Assembly: GCA_964398215.1 (NCBI GenBank)
Contig: CAYNNP010000146.1
Location: 1 to 16,587, forward strand
Direction: 5' to 3'
Length of the DNA stretch: 16,587 nt
Origin: CAYNNP01 sp964398215
GTDB lineage: Bacteria; Planctomycetota; Planctomycetia; Pirellulales; Pirellulaceae
How positions within the stretch are numbered: position 1 is the stretch's first letter; the number at the start of each line of letters is the position of its first letter. A program made the position numbers and the translations under genes. Below, piece after piece: positions 1 through 7,070 of this stretch. The notes below the pieces were generated by a model. That model was not told the origin of the DNA, ran no database searches, and saw only the letters and a program-made list of their open reading frames with translations.

Positions 1-94
1 AAACGACTAAAAGGGATCGCTGCATGGATGGACCAAGTGCTTGGGCAGTGACCAAAAACGCCATTGCTAGAGCAAGAACAAGCACCGGAGTCAT
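1..94 (-). CDS. Partial unidentified hydrophobic protein (N-terminus only)
   Basis: An open frame begins with ATG 14 nt after the stop of the small regulator gene and runs without a stop to the left edge, giving about 31 residues. The visible start is strongly hydrophobic (MTPVLVLALAMAFLVTAQAL), like a signal peptide with an AQA cleavage site or a first membrane helix. I do not recognise the family. Position after a HipB-like regulator would suit a HipA toxin, but this hydrophobic start does not resemble a HipA N-terminus. An internal ATG at position 25 could be the true start instead. There is no clear Shine-Dalgarno sequence. The reading frame is plausible from spacing and strand only. Confidence 0.4.
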   Translation of the reverse strand, partial: MTPVLVLALAMAFLVTAQALGPSMQRSLLVV

Positions 95-108
95 AACTAG
101 GGAGAGCC

Positions 109-402
109 TTACTTCTTCGGTGTTTTGCTTTTTCGTTTAGGGGCTCGTTTTTTTGGTGCCGCTAATTTGGCGTCTTGCAATCGCCGTCCCAGTTCATCGT
201 CTTTGGCAAGCGCTAGGAAATCGTTTTCCAACCCGAGGACCGCCAGGATTCGGAATAGAGTCTCTACGGTCGAACTTGAACTACCCTTTTCGATCAACGA
301 AAGTGTGCTTCTGGCGATTCCGGCGCGCTCGGAAACTTGTTCTGCTGACAGCTTTCTGCGCAGCCTAGCCAACCGCAGTTGTTCGCCGACTTGGACGAAC
401 AT
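109..402 (-). CDS. Small XRE/HipB-like helix-turn-helix DNA-binding protein
   Basis: This 97-residue protein is a stand-alone Cro/C1-type (XRE) DNA-binding domain. Residues 6-60 form the five-helix fold, with the helix-turn-helix around residues 19-38 (LSAEQVSERAGIARSTLSLI) followed by the usual EKG turn. A segment with DDELGRRLQD (68-77) is of the kind I associate with small XRE proteins encoded beside HipA-type toxins. The tail (82-97) is lysine/arginine/proline-rich and probably disordered, adding non-specific DNA affinity. The ATG start gives a full-length domain. The gene lies 28 nt after the SIMPL-like gene and 14 nt before the next start, so it could be co-transcribed with either. Function is inferred as a transcriptional regulator or antitoxin; no partner toxin is visible. 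Confidence 0.85.
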   Translation of the reverse strand: MFVQVGEQLRLARLRRKLSAEQVSERAGIARSTLSLIEKGSSSSTVETLFRILAVLGLENDFLALAKDDELGRRLQDAKLAAPKKRAPKRKSKTPKK

Positions 403-430
403 ACGCTTTTTTTCAATCTCTTATGAAATA

Positions 431-1369
431 CTATTTGTGCTTTGACTGCGCGTATACCGACACATTGCATTTGGCTTCGGTTGGGCTGGTTGCGACCAAT
501 TCGTAACTTCCGTCGTCTTGCCGCTCGGGTTGTTTGGCGCCTGCTCCGTAATTGTATCGCGGGGATTCGCTGCCGGAGCTGATCGTTACCATTAGCGGTT
601 TGGTGGGCTGGACTGCGGACTCGGTTGCTTTGGCCAAATTTTCGATTTGACTTTTGGCATCGTCAAACGCGCTCTTGATGGCGGATTGATATTCTTTGGC
701 GGACAATGTTGCGATGTAGGTGAAGGCGGGTTCGCCAGCCTTGGCGGTCTCTTCTCCGTAACTGTACTGGTCCATCATCGCCTTCATTTCTTCGGCCAAC
801 TCTGCTTGTGCAGCAGAAATCGGTTGCTTGTCTTCGCTGCTGGCAACATCGGCGGCTTTGATTTCGTCTGTCAATTTTTTGGACGCGATCATTTTTGATA
901 AGTCATCGTCGTCGGGTAGCTGCCAGCGTGCGGTGACGGTTTGGACAATGGTCACGCTTTTGGTTTTTTCCAACATTTCGCGACCCTTCTTACCACCGCC
1001 ATATTGTTGCATCATCTGTTTCATTTGACGCTGTTGGTTCGGGTCGGCTTCGCCTTTCAAGCTGGGCTTGGAAATGGTCACACTTCCATCAATCGCCTTC
1101 AGTTTTGCAAGTCTTTCTTTGGCTACCGTGATGCGGCGTTTTAATTCCTTGGACGCTTGTGGCAAATCGCTACTGCGAGCTTCAATCTGGACGGTCATTT
1201 CCATCCACTTGGGCGTCAGCGAAAGTGCCTTTGTTCCTGTTGCCGTTAGCCCTTCGGATGAACCGCCGGGAATTCCGTACTGGGCGAAAACGTTGGGCGT
1301 TGCTGCCAAGTTGCAGCACAGGATTGTTGTTAAAAGAACAAAGTATCGGTACGTTGTATTCATGGTCAT
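431..1369 (-). CDS. Exported SIMPL (DUF541)-like protein, divergent
   Basis: The 312-residue product starts with a Sec signal peptide (hydrophobic core about residues 9-23, likely cut after VFA at residue 29). The mature start LTATGTKALSLTPKWMEMTV matches the beginning of SIMPL domains (a glycine-containing strand, a conserved proline, then a long beta strand), followed by a helix with the spacing of that family. Near residues 230-250 a segment AIKSAFDDAKSQIENLAKA resembles the second conserved SIMPL helix. A glutamine/methionine-rich stretch with GGGKKG (about 112-128) and an acidic segment (150-160) look like insertions. SIMPL proteins are periplasmic or surface proteins with varied, poorly defined roles. 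The gene lies 65 nt after the thioredoxin-HEAT gene. Two ATGs (1369 and 1363) are possible starts; both keep the signal peptide. The family call is from pattern, so moderate. Confidence 0.65.
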   Translation of the reverse strand: MTMNTTYRYFVLLTTILCCNLAATPNVFAQYGIPGGSSEGLTATGTKALSLTPKWMEMTVQIEARSSDLPQASKELKRRITVAKERLAKLKAIDGSVTISKPSLKGEADPNQQRQMKQMMQQYGGGKKGREMLEKTKSVTIVQTVTARWQLPDDDDLSKMIASKKLTDEIKAADVASSEDKQPISAAQAELAEEMKAMMDQYSYGEETAKAGEPAFTYIATLSAKEYQSAIKSAFDDAKSQIENLAKATESAVQPTKPLMVTISSGSESPRYNYGAGAKQPERQDDGSYELVATSPTEAKCNVSVYAQSKHK

Positions 1370-1434
1370 TGCCCAAGTTCAGTTATGTTTCTCAAAGTGG
1401 TTGTGTGAAAGAATCGTATTTAATCGAAGAGCGT

Positions 1435-4400
1435 TTAAATCAAGTTGTCCATTCCATGATCATCACGAATGCGTTTTCGCAGTTTCAGCGCTCGTGAGCC
1501 GGTCATGATCCGAATCTTCCAATAGAATTCTTTGGATCGATAATTCTCATCGCTGACCTTTTCGTAAATTTCTTCTAAAACGGTGACGTCCGAATCATCG
1601 TTTCGCATTGCGACCGCCAGCAGATACAGGTCCGTCCAACCGCTCAAATATTTATCAATGCCTTTGCTGCGGAACATTTTTTCTAGCGGTGCGATGTCTG
1701 CATCTTCGCCCATGACGATCAACAGATAAGTTGCCTTGGCGACAATTTCGGGTTTCTTGTGCTTCAGAAGTGCTTTGATCGCGGACGACTGAACCGCTGC
1801 GTTGACTTTGGCGACGGTGATCTTGCCTTGCGAGTAGTTTGGCGGTCCTGCGTCAGGAACTTCGATGGATCCGATTTCTGTCTGCGAAATTCCTTGGTGT
1901 CCTTGGGCGATGAAGTCCAAAGCCAATTCTTGAAACGTTTCATTTTCAAGCCAGCTTGCTGCAAGCTCTGTTGCCGCTTTGCTGTCCTTTGCGCCCAAAG
2001 CCATTCGTGCCCAGTCACGACGCGTCGCTTCATCCAATTTTTGATCGGCATACGCATCCTTCACAAGTGCCTCGACGCGACTTGAGTCAATGTCGCCCAA
2101 CAATGAGATACCGACCATCCGTGCGAAAGGCGTTTTGGTTTCTGACACAGCGTTTACAACGCGATCTGCGATTTTGGCCGTTGCGGTATCTGACTGAGAA
2201 TTGAAATAAGACTCGCCGGTCATCACTTCCATCATCGTCCGGCGAATGTAGTAACCGTAACCAACGTGCTGTGGGTCAATCAGGTCAAGCGATTTCCAGG
2301 CATCAGTAACAACGGTGGTCTTGTCATAGACTCGAGCAACTTCGATGAGAGCGGGGAAGTAGTCTTCAACTCCCTTCGATTCAGCGGAAAAAAAAACCAG
2401 ATTGCTTCGCGATTCCTTTGGTAGCCAACGATACACAGCCGCAAGCCGCGTTTCGCTGTCTGGCAACGCGGAAACTGAATCGATCACTTCTTTCGGTTCG
2501 ATGTCGATCCCCAAGCGTACTGCGGCCAGGCTGGCGTGGGCTTTGGTGACCGGGTCGTCGGATTCGCGAAGTCGCTGCACAACTGCTGTGGCGTTATCGA
2601 GCCAAGGTAAGACAGCGGCGGGAGATTTTCGCCAGTTGGTTAACCACTCTTCGTAAGTTTCGGCTTCTTTGAGCTGTTCTTGGTTTACCGGTGGCTCACT
2701 TGGCGGTTCATCTGGAGTTGCAACGGCCTCAGCTTCTTGTGGCTGGGATTTTTGTGGCTCGGCTTCTGCTGGCTGAGCTTCTGCTGTTTCCGCTTCCGGT
2801 GACTGCGCCTCTACGGCTTCTACCACTTCTGGAACTGCCTCGACGATGGGTGCCTTTGGTTGGCCGCCACCGAAGATCGCGCCCAACGCTCCAAGCAACC
2901 CACCGCCCGCCGGTTCGGGTTCTACAAGAAGTTCTGCGTCACTAAAGCCCATCTCTACATCAAAATCACCGCTAAATGGACTGCTAGAATTTGTCGGCTG
3001 CCCAGGCAGCACCGGTAGGTCGCTGTGGTAATTGTCGAGCCATGAATTGAGGGATCGGACTGCCGCAAGTTGGACATCAGCATCCGTGTCGTCAAAGGCT
3101 GTGCGTATGTGTTTTTCGTGCTCGTCCACTTTCAGACGCGACATGGCCTCAAGCGCGAAGGTGCGCGAATCCGCATCATCCGACTCAAAACGCTCGGCCA
3201 AAAACTTAACGTTGTCTTCGTCGTGAAGGCTGCCCTTGAGTTTGGGCAAGATCGTGTTGCGAATTGGCGGATGTTTCCATCCGATCTGCAAAAGTCGATC
3301 GAACGACTCCTTTTGGTCAGCATCGATAATCGCCGGCACAATCTTGCTGAGAACAAAACTGTCTTTGTCATTCAGAAGTTTTCGAGCGGGTTCGCGGAAA
3401 CCCAACGGCAGCTTTTGGGACGATGAACTTTGATCGTCGGTATGTTTCGAGATCGCCTCGGCTACTTCCGCACGAACTTGCCAATCCTCGTTCTCGGCCA
3501 GTTTGGCATACGCATCGTAAACTTCGTCCTTGGTGCTCTTCATTTCCTTCAGCAATCGGACGTAGTAAACCAACAGGCCTGGATCGGTTTCGATCAATGC
3601 GTGTTCTGCAATCGGTTTGGCCAAGTAGCTGCGTGGTTTATCTAGCCAGAGTTTCAGGACTGCTGCGCGTACATTTTTGTCGGGGTCTTTCAAGAATCGG
3701 ACCAGTTCCGTCGCTTCACCACCGCCGCTTTGTTGCAAACCGCGCAAGGCCAGTTCGCGTATCAAGGGATCGTTGTGTGCAAACAACGTTTCCAGGAGTG
3801 GGACATCGCCCTTTTGTGCTTGTTCGGACAACAACTGCGCGGCAATACGCCTGGAGGAAGAATCCAGCGACGCTAATTTGTCGGTTGCCCCTGGTAAACG
3901 AATGGAAAGCGTCGGGGATGCTACCAATCGATAGTGCACGGCGGACAGTCGCTCGCGGGCAGTATCAGAAGCTTCTGTTTCCAAACGCGCCTTTACACTG
4001 GTCAGCAGTTCGGGGCCAACGACGGCTAGACCATCAACCAATCCTTCGCGGATCGGTCCGCGCCGCAACAACCGGTCGATCTCCAATTCTGCTTCTGCAA
4101 TCGTGGCCGAATCGGTTTTTGCGAACAGTTTTGGATCATCCTGTTCGGTGGGATCGTCTTTGCTGATGGATGACGCCCACTTTTTTAACGCCGCAATGCG
4201 TTCGGTTGTCACGCTGTCGATTTGCCAAGGATCGATTCCATCGATTGGGGCTGGCCATCGACGCAAAACATCCAACGCAGCGACTCGAGATCTCATTTTT
4301 GGCGCGGACAAGACATCGATGACTTTCGCTGCGACCAACTGTGGGTATCGAACCAACAACTCGGTGGCGGTTGAACGCTGGGATGCGGATCGATCTTGCA

Positions 4401-4950
4401 GCATCTCCAACAGCAAGTCGATTTGTTTGTCGTCCAAGACTCCGGAGCTAAGGCGTTTTGCGAATTTACGGCGTCGGATGATTTCTTGATAGACAGACTC
4501 GCACTGTCCCAACCACGTTGATAGCGATTCGCCTTGGACCAAACCAACTTGTTGAGTGATGATTTCTCCACTATTCGTCACCACTCGCATCGTTGGCAGC
4601 GAATTGATCCCTTCGACATCCGCCCCCTTGGGCGGTTGATCGACGTCGATACGCAGCAGATGAAAGCCATCCAAAAGCGGCTTGATGTTTGCCGAATTCA
4701 TCTCTTGAGTCAACAATTTGCAGGGGCCGCACCAAGACGCTTCGTACTTGATCAGAATCGGCTTGGTTGAATCAACACGCGCAGCCGCCTGTGTCTTTTC
4801 CCAGTCGTCGCTCCATGATTCGTCGCCTCGAAGTTGCGCCGACGATCCGAAGAGACACAGAAGCAGAATTGTGGTCGCCAAGACTTTTGGTAACTGACCG
4901 TACGGCCCGAAACCTTTGGCGAACTTCGCTACTGGTAGTTTGGTTTTCAT
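1435..4950 (-). CDS. Exported thioredoxin fused to HEAT-repeat array
   Basis: About 1,171 residues. A signal peptide or N-terminal anchor (hydrophobic about residues 21-36) is followed by a thioredoxin fold with the classical active site WCGPC at residues 73-77 and the conserved cis-proline in SLPTMRVV. From about residue 170 to 670 there are repeated helical pairs of HEAT type (for example LIRELALRGLQQSG and VRAAVLKLWLDKP). A low-complexity linker rich in Ala, Glu and Pro (about 674-754), starting with a glycine-rich GGGLLGALGAIFGGG, separates a second helical region to the C-terminus. The protein should act outside the cytoplasm as a thiol-disulfide enzyme presented on a protein-binding scaffold. 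The reading frame stays open upstream to 5058, but the signal peptide and the purine-rich ribosome site favour the ATG at 4950 (or the adjacent one at 4953). The start overlaps the stop of the cytochrome gene, implying translational coupling. The substrate is unknown. Confidence 0.88.
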   Translation of the reverse strand: MKTKLPVAKFAKGFGPYGQLPKVLATTILLLCLFGSSAQLRGDESWSDDWEKTQAAARVDSTKPILIKYEASWCGPCKLLTQEMNSANIKPLLDGFHLLRIDVDQPPKGADVEGINSLPTMRVVTNSGEIITQQVGLVQGESLSTWLGQCESVYQEIIRRRKFAKRLSSGVLDDKQIDLLLEMLQDRSASQRSTATELLVRYPQLVAAKVIDVLSAPKMRSRVAALDVLRRWPAPIDGIDPWQIDSVTTERIAALKKWASSISKDDPTEQDDPKLFAKTDSATIAEAELEIDRLLRRGPIREGLVDGLAVVGPELLTSVKARLETEASDTARERLSAVHYRLVASPTLSIRLPGATDKLASLDSSSRRIAAQLLSEQAQKGDVPLLETLFAHNDPLIRELALRGLQQSGGGEATELVRFLKDPDKNVRAAVLKLWLDKPRSYLAKPIAEHALIETDPGLLVYYVRLLKEMKSTKDEVYDAYAKLAENEDWQVRAEVAEAISKHTDDQSSSSQKLPLGFREPARKLLNDKDSFVLSKIVPAIIDADQKESFDRLLQIGWKHPPIRNTILPKLKGSLHDEDNVKFLAERFESDDADSRTFALEAMSRLKVDEHEKHIRTAFDDTDADVQLAAVRSLNSWLDNYHSDLPVLPGQPTNSSSPFSGDFDVEMGFSDAELLVEPEPAGGGLLGALGAIFGGGQPKAPIVEAVPEVVEAVEAQSPEAETAEAQPAEAEPQKSQPQEAEAVATPDEPPSEPPVNQEQLKEAETYEEWLTNWRKSPAAVLPWLDNATAVVQRLRESDDPVTKAHASLAAVRLGIDIEPKEVIDSVSALPDSETRLAAVYRWLPKESRSNLVFFSAESKGVEDYFPALIEVARVYDKTTVVTDAWKSLDLIDPQHVGYGYYIRRTMMEVMTGESYFNSQSDTATAKIADRVVNAVSETKTPFARMVGISLLGDIDSSRVEALVKDAYADQKLDEATRRDWARMALGAKDSKAATELAASWLENETFQELALDFIAQGHQGISQTEIGSIEVPDAGPPNYSQGKITVAKVNAAVQSSAIKALLKHKKPEIVAKATYLLIVMGEDADIAPLEKMFRSKGIDKYLSGWTDLYLLAVAMRNDDSDVTVLEEIYEKVSDENYRSKEFYWKIRIMTGSRALKLRKRIRDDHGMDNLI

Positions 4951-6299
4951 CATTGCCCTCCCTCGCCATGCTCTACTTGTTTCCAATAGCTGTCGTATTG
5001 AAAGTGTGGACTGTTTTCGTGGTCGTGGCACGTCAGGCAGCTGTCGGCTGCCAGCCACGGTGTTTTGACGCTCTCATCAGCAACGTGTTTACTGCTGGGG
5101 CCATGGCAACTTTCGCAGCCAACGTCAATTCGGTTCATGGTTGTTTTTCGATTGACGAATCCGCCATTGCCGCCAAAGCCGATTGTGTGGCATCGTTGGC
5201 ATGACGAATCGACATGGGCGCCGACTTCTTCAAGCGTCTGCCAAGCATGCGAGTGCGTCGTGTTTTCCCAAATCTCGGTGTCGCTTTCGTGGCAATCTTT
5301 GCAGGCTTCGCTACCAACGAATTGATCGTCGCTGTCTGTGGCCGTCATCACAAAACTGGTTTGCGATGCTGAAAAATCTAGCCCGGCCAATCGATTGCGA
5401 AACGATTTCAAGTTTGCTTGCTGGATTGCGTCTTCTTCGTACTCGCTGCTGACTTCGTGCAGGTCTGCTTCCAGATCAATCGAAAATCGACTTGCCGTTT
5501 TGCCTTTCACGCGAGCGACAAACTTTCCTTTATTGCCGACCGCCGTTAGCAAAGTTCGGCCATGTTTTGTGGGCGCGATACTCTGCCGAGTTTTGCCGCC
5601 AATGATCACGTCGACTTCGGGCACATTGCTGGCCAGTTGCTTCAGTTCTTCTTCGTTCATGTACGCCAGCACGACGACACATTCAGGAGCGGGCGATTGT
5701 TCGGAGATCGCACGCAAGATCGATCGTTCTGGCGACTGAACTTGCAAACTGGATTGATCGGATACCAAAGTAGGCGAAACAACACCGAGTACTAAAATAC
5801 GTGTCCCGCCTCTTCTGACGTTGACGAAGGGTTTCACCTGGGCCGGCGGGTTGGAAAGATTCGTGGACACGAACGTCAAGCCATCGGTTGAAGGCAATTC
5901 TAGGCCCAATTCCGATCCGCCGATGTTGTGAACCAAGTAACCCATTGAATCTTCGCCGTCGATGATCGCTTTGAATTTTTCGACATCGTAAGGCTGGTTG
6001 CCCAAGGCAGCGCCGCCAACGCTGACCAGCAATCGTTCATCGTCGCCGGCAAGTGAATCGATCAGGGTTGCTCGTCGACTGAGGCCACCGGATTGCCCGC
6101 TGGCACAACCGCACGGTTCAATCCAACCCTGTGTGTCACAAGTCGCAAAGATCACAAAATTTGACTTCGTATTCGCTTCGTCCGTTTTGGATTCTTGATT
6201 GTTTCCGCCACATCCCACCAAACAAACGACCAACGTGCATGCCGAAAAGCATGTGGTTGGAGGCAGTCGAATGAGATTCAGTGGAGCCAATGTACGCAC
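4950..6299 (-). CDS. Tetraheme cytochrome c lipoprotein with degenerate 5'-nucleotidase-like domain
   Basis: The 449-residue product has a lipoprotein signal with lipobox LVGC (acylated Cys at residue 30). Residues 48-310 resemble the N-terminal domain of the 5'-nucleotidase/UshA metallophosphoesterase family in the variant carrying EPCGC (61-65) and GGLSRR (71-76). The usual metal-binding positions look eroded: SVGG where a GD pair is expected and NIGGSE where a GNHE-type motif is expected, so phosphatase activity is doubtful. The C-terminal part (327-425) has four heme c motifs: CKDCH (333-337), CQRCH (367-371), CESCH (395-399) and CLTCH (421-425). It also has THSHAW (348-353), whose histidines could be axial ligands, as in cytochrome c554-like proteins. 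It should sit on the outer face of the cytoplasmic membrane and carry electrons. The start codon is GTG, 5 nt after the DUF4159 stop. The gene end overlaps the thioredoxin-HEAT start. Confidence 0.88.
   Translation of the reverse strand: MRTLAPLNLIRLPPTTCFSACTLVVCLVGCGGNNQESKTDEANTKSNFVIFATCDTQGWIEPCGCASGQSGGLSRRATLIDSLAGDDERLLVSVGGAALGNQPYDVEKFKAIIDGEDSMGYLVHNIGGSELGLELPSTDGLTFVSTNLSNPPAQVKPFVNVRRGGTRILVLGVVSPTLVSDQSSLQVQSPERSILRAISEQSPAPECVVVLAYMNEEELKQLASNVPEVDVIIGGKTRQSIAPTKHGRTLLTAVGNKGKFVARVKGKTASRFSIDLEADLHEVSSEYEEDAIQQANLKSFRNRLAGLDFSASQTSFVMTATDSDDQFVGSEACKDCHESDTEIWENTTHSHAWQTLEEVGAHVDSSCQRCHTIGFGGNGGFVNRKTTMNRIDVGCESCHGPSSKHVADESVKTPWLAADSCLTCHDHENSPHFQYDSYWKQVEHGEGGQ
4956..4964 (-). 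promoter_or_regulatory. Ribosome binding site of the thioredoxin-HEAT gene
   Basis: GAGGGAGGG on the minus strand lies just before two tandem ATG codons (4951-4953 and 4948-4950). The GGAGG core is about 6 nt from the second ATG and only 3 nt from the first, which favours the second. The site is inside the last codons of the upstream cytochrome gene. It argues against the in-frame upstream ATG at 5058. Confidence 0.6.
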
Positions 6300-6304
6300 T
6301 CGAA

Positions 6305-7069
6305 TTAAAAGCTGAGGGTATAAGCCAGGATGTTGACGTTGACCAATTCGGCGTTGGTGATTTCATTTCCGCCACAGCAACAGCAGCCTTGCGTGTGGGA
6401 CGTGTCGTTCAATCCGTCTTGGCTGTACAAAACCGACAGACGCTTGCCGATCGAGATTCCTTCCAGCGGACGTGGTTTGCCATGCTTTGCGTTCAGCTGT
6501 TTGATGTCATACACGGTGTGAAAAACAGCGTGATCCATCTTCAGCTTTTTCATTTCGTTGTCTTCAAAAAGGCTAGCCATTTCGCGGCGAAACGACCGGT
6601 CCCATTCAGTCGATGAGCAACCCGCCGACGCCAAAAGAAAGCCACCGCGTTTCAAGTAAGCCAACAAGTTGGTGCGTTCGCTGGCGCCCAAAACAAAATC
6701 GCCTTCGCCGGTCATAATCAGCAGCGGATAGTTGTAAATCTCGTCACTGCTGAGTTTGACCGCATGGAAGCGACGGCTAGTTGAAATCGTCGATTCGTTC
6801 TCGGCGCGAATCAAAAAGTGATCTGCGAAGCACTCACTGGACTTGGACCCTGCGTAAACCAAGTTTGCGACTTGAACAACGCTGCCAGTTTCTCCACCAA
6901 CGTGCGTCGGGTCCGGTACGACTTTTTCGACAGGCTTTTTGGCACTTTTTTTGGCAGGCTTTTCAACGGGCTTTTTTGCTTCCTCTGGATCGGCACCGCT
7001 CAATGGAGCGACGAAAACGCCGATGACAAACATCGCAGCAAAAATCCGTGTGATTCTGTCGTATTTCAT
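6305..7069 (-). CDS. Exported DUF4159 protein with CCCC motif
   Basis: The 254-residue product begins with a signal peptide (hydrophobic residues 9-22, likely cut near LSGA at 26). A Lys/Pro/Ala-rich linker follows (28-51, with KKPVEKPAKKSAKKPVEK), then a DUF4159 domain from about residue 64 to the end. Key stretches are YNYPLLIMTGEGDF (112-125), AYLKRGGFLLASAGCSS (137-153) and the EWDRSFRREM helix. This looks like a glutamine-amidotransferase-type Rossmann fold without an obvious catalytic triad. Near the C-terminus there is QGCCCCGGNE, with four consecutive cysteines at 229-232, a possible metal or redox site. The start is the ATG one base after the DUF4175-type stop (TAA-A-ATG). An upstream in-frame start at 7150 would bury the signal peptide behind 27 extra residues and is rejected. 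DUF4159 proteins commonly accompany MoxR/VWA clusters; biochemical function is unknown. Confidence 0.87.
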   Translation of the reverse strand: MKYDRITRIFAAMFVIGVFVAPLSGADPEEAKKPVEKPAKKSAKKPVEKVVPDPTHVGGETGSVVQVANLVYAGSKSSECFADHFLIRAENESTISTSRRFHAVKLSSDEIYNYPLLIMTGEGDFVLGASERTNLLAYLKRGGFLLASAGCSSTEWDRSFRREMASLFEDNEMKKLKMDHAVFHTVYDIKQLNAKHGKPRPLEGISIGKRLSVLYSQDGLNDTSHTQGCCCCGGNEITNAELVNVNILAYTLSF

Positions 7070-7070
7070 T

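Noticed and set aside
1..94. HipA toxin start after the HipB-like regulator
   Set aside because: The visible residues form a hydrophobic segment unlike the polar beta-strand start of HipA, and too little is visible to decide.
3423..4166. Plus-strand open frame of 247 codons
   Set aside because: It lies fully inside the thioredoxin-HEAT gene on the other strand. Its product is Arg/Pro/Ser/Trp-rich with no domain pattern, typical of an antisense shadow.
4951..5058. Longer N-terminus for the thioredoxin-HEAT gene
   Set aside because: It would overlap the heme-binding end of the cytochrome gene by over 100 nt and bury the signal peptide. A strong ribosome site precedes 4950.
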